DNA of 64,000 nucleotides from Ophiosphaerella korrae (Eukaryota > Ascomycota > Dothideomycetes > Pleosporales > Phaeosphaeriaceae). The notes beneath the pieces are model-generated. The model saw only the letters and a list, made by a program, of their open reading frames with translations. It was not told the origin of the DNA and did no database searches. Numbering within the stretch: position 1 is the stretch's first letter; each line of letters starts with the position of its first letter. Below are positions 28,751 through 37,697 of this stretch, in pieces. Where the stretch lies: positions 1 through 64,000 of the forward strand of contig JALNQF010000167.1 in assembly GCA_028456385.1 (NCBI GenBank), written 5' to 3'. A program made the position numbers and the translations under genes.

Positions 28751-29194
28751 ACGTATCTTACTACTCTTTAGCTTACACTACTCCTTAGCCTACTCTAAAA
28801 ACCTACTAAAAATTACAAAAACTATACCTTAATATCTTAATAATAGCCTTAAAATAAATCCTAAAATTTTATAAAAAGCTTCTTATACTAACTTAGAAGT
28901 AACTATAGAAGTACTATAGTAATATACCTAGCTACTATAAAGATACTAAGTTTTAGCCTCTAATTTTAAGCTAAACTAGAATACCTCTAGAACTATATAA
29001 TAAATTTACCTTCTAAGTTAAATATAAGCCTAAAAATAGCTACCTAATAATAAGATTAAAATTCTAGAATTTATTATAAAGCTATTATTAAGATATTAAG
29101 GTATAGTTTTTACAATTTTTAGTAAGTTTTTAGGGTAAGCTAAGGAGTAGTGTAAGCTAAGGAGTAGTGTAAGCTAAGGAGTAGTAAGACACGT
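28751..29194. mobile_element. 444-bp MITE with long terminal inverted repeats
   Basis: The left end and the reverse complement of the right end match over roughly 130-147 bp. Termini are ACGTATCTTACTAC and ACGTGTCTTACTAC, each flanked by TA (28749-28750, 29195-29196), which fits a Tc1/mariner-pogo type TA duplication. A 17-bp unit ACTACTCCTTAGCTTAC is present twice at the left (28760-28793) and three times at the right (29135-29185, reverse complement). No coding capacity is visible. The termini begin like those of the pogo element on the other side of the island (ACGTATTCTACC). Confidence 0.82.
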
Positions 29195-29196
29195 TA

Positions 29197-29605
29197 CTCT
29201 AATTAGCTTAGTATATTAGCGCGATAATTACTAAGCTTTTACTCTATTAGATCTACAAGATTACAACCTTGACTTTTATACCTAATATCTAATAATAGGC
29301 TAGTAGCTTATATAGAAAAACTCCTATATATAGAGATAAGCTATATAAAGTAAATTAATAGATTTAAATTGATATAAATCTATCTTTTATTTCCTAGTGT
29401 ATAGTACTATATACTACCCTAACTTACTCTAACAAGATGTTGTAGGGAAGTTCTACTACTATTAACGTTAAATAAACTAAACCTGTAGTAATCTTCTTCT
29501 TATTCAATACGATCTATAGGAAATAAAACAAATAATTTTATCTAATTTTAAGTTACTTTATAAGGTTTATATATCCTTCTCTTTCTATACCCTAGCTATA
29601 GTAGC
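29197..29605. other. AT-rich spacer between MITE and gene island
   Basis: I see no gene here. The stretch is AT-rich but less uniformly RIP-like than the elements to its left. It contains a small inverted repeat, ATAGATTTA (29358-29366) with TAAATCTAT (29375-29383). Part of it must be the 3' untranslated region of the desaturase gene, whose stop is at 29606-29608. Confidence 0.5.
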
Positions 29606-30952
29606 TTAAAATAGGGCGTTACGTTGATGATACTCAGGAGTAGGGCTAATTCCTTTCCTATACCACAATGCCTGCTGCTTTCTATCACTGCCATATCTAA
29701 TCCCAAATCTACCGTCCTTGTCTGCATCTTCTTCCACCCACTGGCAGTCTCTAAATGATGTCTTCAGGTCGTTGTATGTAAATGTCCCTCGACTATGGTA
29801 GTGAGAGCCCAGGAGCGGAACGATTGCCTCAGTGGCGATGCGACTGTAGTAGTGCGGGATAGAGGAGAAGAGATGGTGGGTAACATGGTCGCTGGAGATG
29901 TGATGGAAAAAATGGGTGCCGATGATACCAAAATCGCGATCGATTGTTGCGGTCGCTCCTCTAAGGAAGGTCCAGCTTTCGGCAGAGTATTTGGGGACGT
30001 CCGGGTGCGTGTGGTGCAGGAAGGTGATCATGACGATGAAATGGTTGACGATACACCAGGGAACGATGTAGATCCAAAGCAATAGCTCGAAACTCCCCAG
30101 GTACTGGTATAAGACATAGAGGCCGGTGATAGTCGTCAGACAGCCGATATCACTAAGTATAATAGCTGAGACTTCGCTGTCCCGAAACATGCCTCCCCAT
30201 GGGTCGAAATGGGAGTAGCGCCAGACAGATAAACCCTTTTTAACGAGTGCCGTGTCCGGGGTGGTAATGTTGGATATAGTGTACCAATTCCACCCGATCA
30301 ACTGTTGGAGGATGATCCTCAAAAACAAGACCACAGGCGCGTCTTCTCCAACCTCATCAAGTTTGTCCAGGGCCACACCAATCTTGCGAGCGTATTCGTT
30401 ACGTTGAGGGGGCACATAATTCAAGTCCTTCTCAATATGATTGGCATAGATGTGGTGACGGCGGTGACTTGACTTCCAGCTAAAGTAGGGCGCGAGCAAG
30501 AACGAGTGCAAAACAAAGCCGACCGTGTCATTCAGGATTGGGGACTTGGAAAAACCGCTGTGGCCAGCATCGTGAGCAATCACCCACAAGCCGGTCCAGA
30601 CAATACCCTGACACAGACCGTAGCTGCAGAAGAGCCCATAGCGGAGAAGATTGGATTGATCAACTTGTGGGAGGGCGAGGCAATACCAGAGTGTAAACAG
30701 AAGGATGGTGGAATATGTAAGATCGCGGAAGAGATAGAAGAAGGACCAGAAAAGCGAAGGCTCGAAGCAATAGCTTGGAACGGCGGCTCGTAGTTGCTTG
30801 ATGCTCACACGGTTGCCGCCGAGCGTCTACATTACCAACTGGGTCAGTTTTAGGGATGAGAGCGGGGTTTAGGCGATACTCACGCCAGAGTCGCACAACT
30901 CTGATGGATGCGGCTCCTGGTGTGTATTGAAACCCGTGCGTTCAGTCTCCAT
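29606..30952 (-). CDS. Membrane fatty-acid desaturase (FAD2/delta-12-like)
   Basis: Predicted 429-aa endoplasmic-reticulum di-iron desaturase that would introduce a double bond (or a modified unsaturation) into an acyl chain. Exon 1 is 30884-30952 (ATG, 23 codons), the intron is 30827-30883 (57 nt, GTGAGT...TAG, CTGAC-like branch site), and exon 2 is 29606-30826. A GTG at 30808 continues the frame but is not a credible start. The three histidine boxes are present: HDAGH (about 108-112), HRRHH (144-148) and HVTHH (337-341), with hydrophobic segments between them and the family-typical WYRKG...PEY near the C-terminus. Box 1 reads HDAGH instead of the usual HECGH, so this is a diverged family member and may not be the housekeeping delta-12 enzyme. 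It is the leftmost gene of the island and its stop lies about 410 bp from a MITE. Regiochemistry cannot be read from sequence. Confidence 0.9.
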
Positions 30953-31526
30953 GTCCAAATTCTAGTCGACGTGGTTCGCAAAGTCGTGGTGGTGTATTGG
31001 TGCTCGAGATGGAAGAAAGTTCCCCAAAGTGAAGACTGAAGATAAAACGCTGTTTCATATGAACGATTTTGCCACCGTCATTGCATGCAGAGTTTAAGGC
31101 CCCCAATGTAGTCCATTTTACGAAGGAGCTCGTATCTATTGAGCTGCACGAGCTCCTTCGTAGCGTGCTATCTACTGCAGGTCTTTGACCAGGTTACGAG
31201 CGGACTTGTTCCCTTTCTTGAATGCCGAAATCGGCTTTCCCTTGAACACTGGTGCAACGCCTTTTACGCAGGTAAGCGGAAAGTGGGGCACAAAGTACTC
31301 AGCGCAAAGCATCATGTGTATGACAGCGTTCAACCAAAGCATCTATCAAAGAGGGTAAGCGCGTGATGCTTACAAATAGTGCCTTGCTAAATGCGGAAGA
31401 TATCAAAGCGAACAACGCAGACAATCTGCAGCCTGTCATCCATCCAGATCCATCAGCTTACATTTGTAATGCGGTCGGTCCGTAATCCTCTAGAGCAACC
31501 AGAGTTAACGCTACGATGCCCTTTGG
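30953..31526 (-). promoter_or_regulatory. Intergenic region upstream of the desaturase
   Basis: No convincing gene is visible. It should contain the desaturase promoter and the 3' end of the DUF302 transcript. A CCAAT box lies on the minus strand (30996-31000), about 45 bp upstream of the desaturase ATG. A 15-bp perfect inverted repeat lies at 31119-31162. Confidence 0.4.
31119..31162. repeat. 15-bp perfect inverted repeat upstream of desaturase
   Basis: TACGAAGGAGCTCGT (31119-31133) is followed after 14 bases by its exact reverse complement (31148-31162). The arms hold a GAGCTC core. It could be a transcription-factor site, a hairpin, or the relic of a small transposon. No target duplication is evident. 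Confidence 0.75.
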
Positions 31527-32069
31527 CTAAGCCGGTGGTATGAGGCGCTGAAACAATGCCAGTAGTTTCGCTTCCACATCTGCCAATGCTTGCTTGGCGC
31601 CATCATCATCGGTACTCTCGAGAAAAGTAGTAGGAAGTGTGGCGATTATCTTTGTCCTCTTTTCGCCTAGCTCTTCGATAACGCAGCAATCCAATGGAAT
31701 ATGCAACGCCGCTTGAATGTTGTGTTGCAGCACCGGAAGTGCATACAGCGGGTTGCCGAAGGTGAAGCGGTGAGCACGCGGAAGAGGTCTTCCCCGCGTC
31801 ACAAAGTGTCGCATCCAGCCCGCGTGATTGTACTCGGCGAAGAGGACAAAGCCAGAGGGAGAACTGGCGGCTTCGAGCGCTTGCGTTATATCTTTGTCGC
31901 TGGTTGCGGCACGAATGCGAGGGATATCGACCTGTGGAACTTGGAGGCGGAATTGTTGAATAATTGCGTCGTAGGCATCATTGGAGTAGCAGGTCAGCTT
32001 GGTGATAGTGGTTGACGTGGTAGTGTTTTCACAATCAAGCTGTGGTTTCGCTATAGATTGCTGTGACAT
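31527..32069 (-). CDS. DUF302-type small protein
   Basis: Single-exon gene, 180 aa, starting at ATG 32069. An upstream TTG extends the open frame to 32096 but is not a likely eukaryotic start. Residues from about 25 to 165 resemble the DUF302 (TT1751-like) fold found in bacteria and fungi: a segment reading GFVLFAEYNH, a GNPL turn, and a long helix followed by an E-x-x-G strand region (VIEELGEKRTKI). The molecular role of DUF302 is not established, although some members bind small ligands or metals. No signal peptide or membrane segment is seen, so it is probably cytosolic. It is transcribed in the same direction as P450-A (200 bp upstream) and the desaturase, which suggests co-regulation. 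A role as carrier, chaperone or non-oxidative catalyst for the pathway product is only a guess. Confidence 0.78.
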   Translation of the reverse strand: MSQQSIAKPQLDCENTTTSTTITKLTCYSNDAYDAIIQQFRLQVPQVDIPRIRAATSDKDITQALEAASSPSGFVLFAEYNHAGWMRHFVTRGRPLPRAHRFTFGNPLYALPVLQHNIQAALHIPLDCCVIEELGEKRTKIIATLPTTFLESTDDDGAKQALADVEAKLLALFQRLIPPA

Positions 32070-32217
32070 GGCGGTCTGTAGCTGTTTGAAGGTCAACGGC
32101 TAAAGAATATTGATGAACGAGTCTGGTACATCTGTATAGAGTAGTTAATTTAATTGCAAGTGGCAGCTCTTATAAACTGTTCATAGAGGGATTTAGCAGG
32201 GTTATTTTCTACTGATC

Positions 32218-32257
32218 CTAGTTTATACTAATTCAGACTAGTCTATACTAATCAATC
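32218..32257. repeat. Two imperfect 20-bp tandem repeats
   Basis: CTAGTTTATACTAATTCAGA is followed by CTAGTCTATACTAATCAATC in the 200-bp spacer between the P450-A stop and the DUF302 start. It may belong to the DUF302 promoter or be a repeat relic. Confidence 0.55.
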
Positions 32258-32270
32258 GCGCTCTTGAGCT

Positions 32271-33841
32271 TTAATGAGTACGGAGGAGGATCTGAGGGCC
32301 CATGGCTTGGCCTACATAGCAATCTTTGATAATGTAGTCCTTGTTGCCCGCCTCTGACTTGTCCAAGGTGATATCATATCGGTGAACGAGCATAGCAATG
32401 ACAATCGACATTTCCATATATGCAAGCTGTTTCCCAGGACATCCAAGCGGGCCGGAGCTGAAGGCAATCAACCCCGATTGGTTCCTTTTAATATCATTGC
32501 CGTCGTCTTGAAGCCATCTATCAGGCAGGAATCTATCGGGATCGGGCCAGAGAAGAGGGTTGCGCTGTAATGCATATGCCGAGATTCCTAAATTGGTGCC
32601 TGCTAGATACCGACTCTCACCAACCTCGGCACCATCGCCTAAAACCTCCCGTTGTAGGTGGCCTGCCGTAGGTGGGCAGAGGCGTAGGGATTCATTGATA
32701 CATGCTCGAAGGTAAGGAAGAGTTGCGAGCTGTCGGTAGTTCATATCTTGGGTGGTGGGAAACGCGTTTCGGATCTCCGCCGCGACCTTGTCCAGTTTCT
32801 CCACATTCCTCGCCAAGTAGAAAACGATGGCTGCAATGGCGACAGAAGTAGTATGTGTTCCAGCAATCATAAGCAACACGCTCTCTGCACCAAGATCGCC
32901 CATTGAGAAGCCCTCTCCTGTTTCTGGATCCCGTGCCTTCAGGAGGTGGTGAAACATGTCCTGCGAGACTGATGGATCTTTGTTTGATGTCTTCTCTACC
33001 TTGATTCGCTCCATCAAGGATTCAACACAGAACTCGCGGAACTTAGAATTATCTCTGGCAACGAGCCGACCCAAACTCGTCCTCAGTGCAGTCTTGAAGA
33101 GCAAGAACCGGAGCAGATGAGTCCACGGGTGGTATCCGAGCATATACCAGCTGCGAGTTGTGCGTGGAAGTAGTTTGGTCACATATCGGTCTTTAGTCGA
33201 ATGCATCAATCCGAAGTCTTTCCCATAGCAGAGATCGCCGAGGATATCGAAAATAACATAGTTGGCCCATGCTGCAAAGTCAACGCGGCTGTCACCGTCC
33301 CTCGCCTCTGCTGCAAGACAGTCCAACCAACGACTGGTCAAGGCTTTGATTCGGGGTTCATACTCTCGAAGAGCTCGCTCGGAGAAAGCGTGGGCCAGGA
33401 TGCGTCGTTTCAGCGCATGGCGAGTCTTATCTCTGGCAGTGAATGTGCTTTCGAAACCTCCTGCCGAATCCTTGACGCATTGATACCAGTCCCCTTTACG
33501 GAAGTTGGCATCTCGCGATGTATAGATGGATTCCACGGCTGATAATGTGTTGAAAGATACCGAATTCGGGCTGAAGCGGACAGCCGATCCATATTTCGAA
33601 TGGAGTCGTAAAAGCCAGATATGGCGATCGCCTTTTGCAGCGTGGTACCAGCTCGGCCAGGAAGAGATACGAGCAAGAAGTGGTCCTCTATGTGCTGCTA
33701 GTGAGTGAAAGACAAGCCTGTGTATGATGATGAATGTGATCTATGATGAATGCATTCAGTCTCGCATGCTGCCGAACGGCACTTCCATCTTACAATTGTG
33801 ACAATCGCAAGTACAACGAAGGTTGCGAACGACGCTGTCAT
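32271..33841 (-). CDS. Cytochrome P450 monooxygenase A
   Basis: Predicted 505-aa microsomal P450. Exon 1 is 33794-33841 (ATG in AAAAATG context, 16 codons), the intron is 33741-33793 (53 nt, GTAAGA...TAG), and exon 2 is 32271-33740. This splice recovers a hydrophobic anchor (MTASFATFVVLAIVT...), then the family-typical segments HRLVFHSLAAHRGPLLAR and LHSKYGSAVRFSPNSVSF. Further motifs are AGTHTTS in helix I (about 309-315), ESLR (366-369), PDRW (422-425) and the haem loop FSSGPLGCPG with Cys near 450. Two positions are unusual: His replaces the acidic residue of the helix-I pair, and Leu replaces the usual Arg/His in the haem loop. It resembles fungal secondary-metabolism P450s of the isotrichodermin C-15 hydroxylase type, but I cannot name the CYP family. 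It is divergent from P450-B across 291 bp. Confidence 0.9.
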
Positions 33842-34132
33842 TTTTGGTATGTTAAATCGTGTAGAAGCAGATTGGGCTTCTACGTAGTGTCGCTCTTTCA
33901 ATTTGTAAGAAGGCGCTAGTCATGCACAACCCGCACGCGACCTTGGGAACCTCCGCTTTTCGCGCGGGTGGGTTGCCAAGGAGTGCGGAGTGCGAGTTTA
34001 CTTATTTCCCACTGTTGTGCCGTGCTCTTCTTATCAGGAACCGTCGCCAAAATATTCCCCCGCGTCGTCTAATGAGTTTTTAACCTCAACTTAATTGTGT
34101 TGCCTCTAGAAGGCTCTACATACAAGACACCC
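33842..34132. promoter_or_regulatory. Bidirectional promoter between the two P450 genes
   Basis: The 291-bp region between two divergent start codons must drive both P450 genes. It contains near-palindromic arms CCTTGGGAACC (33941-33951) and GGTTGCCAAGG (33971-33981, one mismatch) and a matched pair CTCCGC (33951-33956) and GCGGAG (33985-33990). Inverted CGG/CCG triplets are typical of Zn2Cys6 regulator sites, but no such regulator gene is in the window. Confidence 0.55.
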
Positions 34133-35880
34133 ATGGATTTGGCATTGCCGGCTCTGACCTACACGGTCGTCGCGATCGCTACCTTTGTTTGCTTTGTCTG
34201 CATTCGCCGTACTTACTTCCATGCCTTCGCACACATTCCTGGTCCCTTCTTAGCCAAGATCACCAACGCCTACAGCGCCTATCATGCTGCGAGACAGGAT
34301 ACACATGTCGTGATTCAACGTCTTCACGAAAAGTACGGTACGAGACTCCATACATTGGGGATTGAATGGAACGGATTCTAAAATAGTGCTAGGCCCTATA
34401 GTGCGATATGGGCCAGACAGGATTCTATTTAACAGCCGAAATTCAATGGAAGGTAAAGTTAGCCGATTAACTAAGAGAGAGAGAGAGAGAGAGAGTCTGT
34501 ATCTTGGCTCACAACCAACTCTAGAGATATATGGTCGCCATAACAACTTGTTCAAAGGCAGAGCCTACGACGCCATGAGGGTGATGCATTCCGATTGGAT
34601 TTGGCGAACATCACTAATACCTATACCAGGTACAACCACGTCCCAGTGTGTTTAACGCAGCGAGCAACGAGCTCCACTCTCAGCGGAGAAAGATTATCTC
34701 TCAAGGCTTTTCCGAGCAAGCAAGGAGAGCATCAGAGCCGAAGATACTGAAACATGTTGCCAACTATTGCAATGTTCTCTTTGGGCCAGCAGCTAACAAC
34801 AATTGGAGTGAAGCGCGGGAGACGACGCAGTGGAGCGCCTTTTTCGCCATTGACCTTATCGCCGACCTCACCGTCGGGCGATCCACGGCCATGTTAACGA
34901 GTCCTGAAAATCGAATCTACAATCCGGCGCGCAAGGCTAATTTCGCACGCATGGGACTTGCTATACAGTGGCCCGAAGCATTTCTCAGCAAGATGTTTCA
35001 GCCTCTCAAAGTTGGCGAACTCCTTTTTCCCCAAATAACTAAACTGGGGAAAGAGTGGCATAGCCTTTTGAGCTCATGGATTGCAGAACGTTTGAGAGAA
35101 CTCAAATCAGCAGAGAAAACAGCAACCGAAGATGACATGATCGTAGCAATCGCTCGATACAAAAACCCAGAAACTGGTCAAGGCCTGAGTGATGGTGACC
35201 TCACGGCTGAGATGACTACTCTACTAATCGCCGGAAGCGGCACCATCACTACTGGCATGACAAGTCTTTTGTGGTATCTTTCTCGATGGCCGGACTCGTA
35301 TCAAAAAGCCGCAAAGGAAGTACGCAGCATCTTCAACACGCCTCAGAGCATTGGGATGAACAGCACATTGAGCACATGTACCTATCTGAGAGCATGCTTG
35401 AAAGAGGCCATGAGAGTCTCTCCAGCTCCCACCACGCCACTCTACCGCGAAGCTGGCCCGGGGGGTGCGGTAGTCTGCGGTATTCACATCCCCGAAGGCT
35501 ATGAAGTCGCCACCACCATTTATGCCTTGCACCACAACGAATCTCACCACCCGGACTCGTTCACCTTTGACCCCGAAAGGTGGTTGCAAGACAAGGAGAG
35601 TGTTGAGGCGACGAAAGCGGCCTGGGCACCGTTCTCTATCGGTGACCGCAACTGCGTGGGCATGACACTTGCCACCGACGAAGTCTTGATCGCAATGGCC
35701 ACTATACTCTGGCACGGCGACTTTAAGATTTCAGATGATCCGGCGTTGGCCAGTATTGGCGCCGGTTCGCCGCGTCTTGGGCCTGGAAGGCAAAGAGAAA
35801 AGGAATTTCAGTTGTACGATACCTTTGGTGCTTCGACCGAGGGCCCTTACCTCCAGTTCAAGCGCAGAGAGATAGCATAG
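34133..35880 (+). CDS. Cytochrome P450 monooxygenase B
   Basis: Predicted 523-aa microsomal P450 in four exons: 34133-34337, 34393-34452, 34525-34580 and 34630-35880. Introns are 55, 72 and 49 nt, and the lengths and phases keep the frame. Splicing restores HEKYGPIVRYGPDRILFNS, then SMEEIYG, then AMRVQPRPSVFNAAS, as expected for the family. The N-terminus is a membrane anchor followed by YFHAFAHIPGP. Later motifs are AGSGTITT (about 308-315), EAMR (366-369), PERW (422-425) and FSIGDRNCVG with the haem Cys near 449. Gly takes the place of the helix-I acidic residue. Intron 2 contains a GA microsatellite. An upstream GTG (34097) extends the frame, but the ATG at 34133 is the likely start. Its stop lies 54 bp from the stop of the convergent hydrolase gene. 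Substrate unknown, plausibly the product of the desaturase or of P450-A. Confidence 0.88.
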
Positions 35881-35934
35881 TATTTATCGCATGCCAAGAA
35901 TTCATAGAATTGCATGTCGCACCATTAAAATAAT

Positions 35935-37380
35935 TTACAAACTGACGCCGACCTCTCCATCCAATCGCCATTTGCGCATCTCGTCGAAAAAGCTACTCGC
36001 CGCACCAGCGATCCATCGTCTGCCGTTTGTGCAATGCCAACCAACATGTCCACCATGCTTGGTTGTGCACAGCACTACATACGCAGACTTGGCCAGGGCA
36101 ATCGTAGGAATAGCAATTCCAGCTGCTATCGGGTCGTCGAGAGCGTTCACAGCCAGAAATGGGATGGCAACCGATGCCACTCGATGCGCTGACGAGGTGG
36201 CGCGATAGTAACCCCGGACCGACCCAAATCCCCACATGGGCACCTGCACGGCCAAGTCGAAATCAGTCAAATACTTTGCCCTCCTTACCGCGTCAAAATC
36301 AATTTCGCCATTTGCCTTGACCTGCTCCGCGTTTGCCAGCACCTTCCTTTTTAGTGTAGTGCCGAGCGATCGCAAGTATGTTTCTCTGCCAAACCATGAT
36401 GACTGCAGCGAGTCTAGAGATTTCTCCAAATCCCAAGGGTTGGATATAGCCATTGCTGCTTGCAAGATGCACTTGTCAGCTTCACCGTTTATGTACTGGA
36501 CACGGGGGGGTGTTAGCGCGCTCATCCTTGTCGCATGCAGTAAGCACCCACCCACATTGGTAAGAATGTTCGCCCCTAGCGAGAAACCCAATGCATGCAA
36601 AGGTCGGTTCGGAAACAACTCGGCGAGCCATGTGACAGCTTGAGCAAGGTCCCACGTCGACCCTGCGTGGTAAAAAAGCTTGCTTGTTAGAGCTGTGCGG
36701 GAACAGCCTCTCGAAATGACAACAGCAATCTCCCAATCGCCGTTTTCGGTCAGGCTCTGACACGTTTCTCGTAAATATTCTTCTTCAGACCCTCCACCCA
36801 GGCCTGGAAGAAGGATGAGCATCGGTCGAGAATCCTTTTTTGAGAGCTTCCGTTTCTGTTCTCGACTCATGATTGAAGTGTGCGGCGGTAACTTGCTCGT
36901 CGTGGTTGCATTGTGAGCGATCCGGCGATCCCGCTCCCGGTTAAAGAAGTCTATCGCAAAACTACCGGGGTAGCGAGGGTCTTTCTGCTCGATAAGAACC
37001 CTGTCAAAGTGGCAAGGCGGGGCTCTGCGGGCTGCGACCAGGTTCCAAAGCGTATGGAGATGCCCGCTGCCCAATAGAAACGGATTCAGCTGGCAGATGG
37101 GAATTGCTTGTCGACATATTTCCGCAAATTTGCGCTGAGCGGGCGAGGTTCTTGAGACCAAGTTGATAGAGGGACCGTGTCGAAATTGTGGGTGCTCTCG
37201 ACTTCTGAAAGCGAGGGTCGAGGCAATCAGGATCACGAGGCATACGGCCAATTGGGATAATGCGAAGGAATTTGTGATGCAATCAAAAACCATAATGTAC
37301 ATCTGCCGAGAGCGTGAGAGAAGGAAAGAATGAGAGGGATACGCATGTCCTTCTAAGATCCGTCGCTGCTTCAGCCACAT
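35935..37380 (-). CDS. EMB8/YheT-type alpha/beta hydrolase
   Basis: Uninterrupted 481-codon frame of the family that includes yeast Eht1/Eeb1 and animal ABHD1/ABHD3, whose members hydrolyse or form medium-chain acyl esters. Features are an N-terminal hydrophobic segment (about 36-58), LLPGLGGGSEEEYLR (190-204), SRGC (223-226), the nucleophile elbow GFSLGAN (Ser 267), NPWDL (314-318), DDP with the likely catalytic Asp 416, and KHGGHVGW with the likely catalytic His 445. The complete triad suggests an active enzyme. The start is uncertain: ATG 37380 gives 481 aa, while Met 27 or Met 30 (37302, 37293) would begin just before the membrane segment and look more natural. Divergent from the transporter (317 bp) and convergent with P450-B. 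It could esterify or release an acyl intermediate. Confidence 0.88.
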   Translation of the reverse strand: MWLKQRRILEGHAYPSHSFLLSRSRQMYIMVFDCITNSFALSQLAVCLVILIASTLAFRSREHPQFRHGPSINLVSRTSPAQRKFAEICRQAIPICQLNPFLLGSGHLHTLWNLVAARRAPPCHFDRVLIEQKDPRYPGSFAIDFFNRERDRRIAHNATTTSKLPPHTSIMSREQKRKLSKKDSRPMLILLPGLGGGSEEEYLRETCQSLTENGDWEIAVVISRGCSRTALTSKLFYHAGSTWDLAQAVTWLAELFPNRPLHALGFSLGANILTNVGGCLLHATRMSALTPPRVQYINGEADKCILQAAMAISNPWDLEKSLDSLQSSWFGRETYLRSLGTTLKRKVLANAEQVKANGEIDFDAVRRAKYLTDFDLAVQVPMWGFGSVRGYYRATSSAHRVASVAIPFLAVNALDDPIAAGIAIPTIALAKSAYVVLCTTKHGGHVGWHCTNGRRWIAGAASSFFDEMRKWRLDGEVGVSL

Positions 37381-37697
37381 TGGGCAAGACCATATCTTGT
37401 TGTTATTTCCGGACAGGCGATGATTGGTTAGTCAAGGCATGCGGCGACGCCCTGCTGGGGTTGCTCATATGGCCAAAATTGGCAGGTGCGCACAGATCAT
37501 AGATTGCTCAGTGTCGCCCGGAGTTAACACCTAAGGTTATACACACTTCACGATACTTTCTACTCGTACACTCACGGGGGAACAGCTTGGTACTCCTTAG
37601 GGCACTAACTGTTGTGGTCCACGCCAAGGAAAATATATGTCCTCGCCCTCAATAGTCGTTCTGTGCAACGCGTACACATGAACTGGATATCGTCTCA
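37381..37697. promoter_or_regulatory. Bidirectional promoter between hydrolase and transporter
   Basis: A 317-bp spacer separates two divergent start codons. No further reading frame of note is visible. I see no clear TATA box or palindrome that could be called with confidence. Confidence 0.4.

Noticed and set aside
29795..30085. Plus-strand open frame over the desaturase gene
   Set aside because: It is the shadow of a clear desaturase on the other strand, with low-complexity translation and no family resemblance.
31139..31366. 75-codon plus-strand frame in the desaturase upstream region
   Set aside because: It begins with TTG, has no recognisable domain and overlaps the 15-bp inverted repeat. 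No evidence for a gene.
33842..33901. N-terminal extension of P450-A to 33901
   Set aside because: The upstream start is TTG. The ATG at 33841 has a good context and directly precedes the membrane anchor.
35224..35715. 163-codon minus-strand frame over P450-B
   Set aside because: Lies entirely opposite the haem-domain exon of P450-B. Long shadow frames are expected in base-balanced coding DNA.
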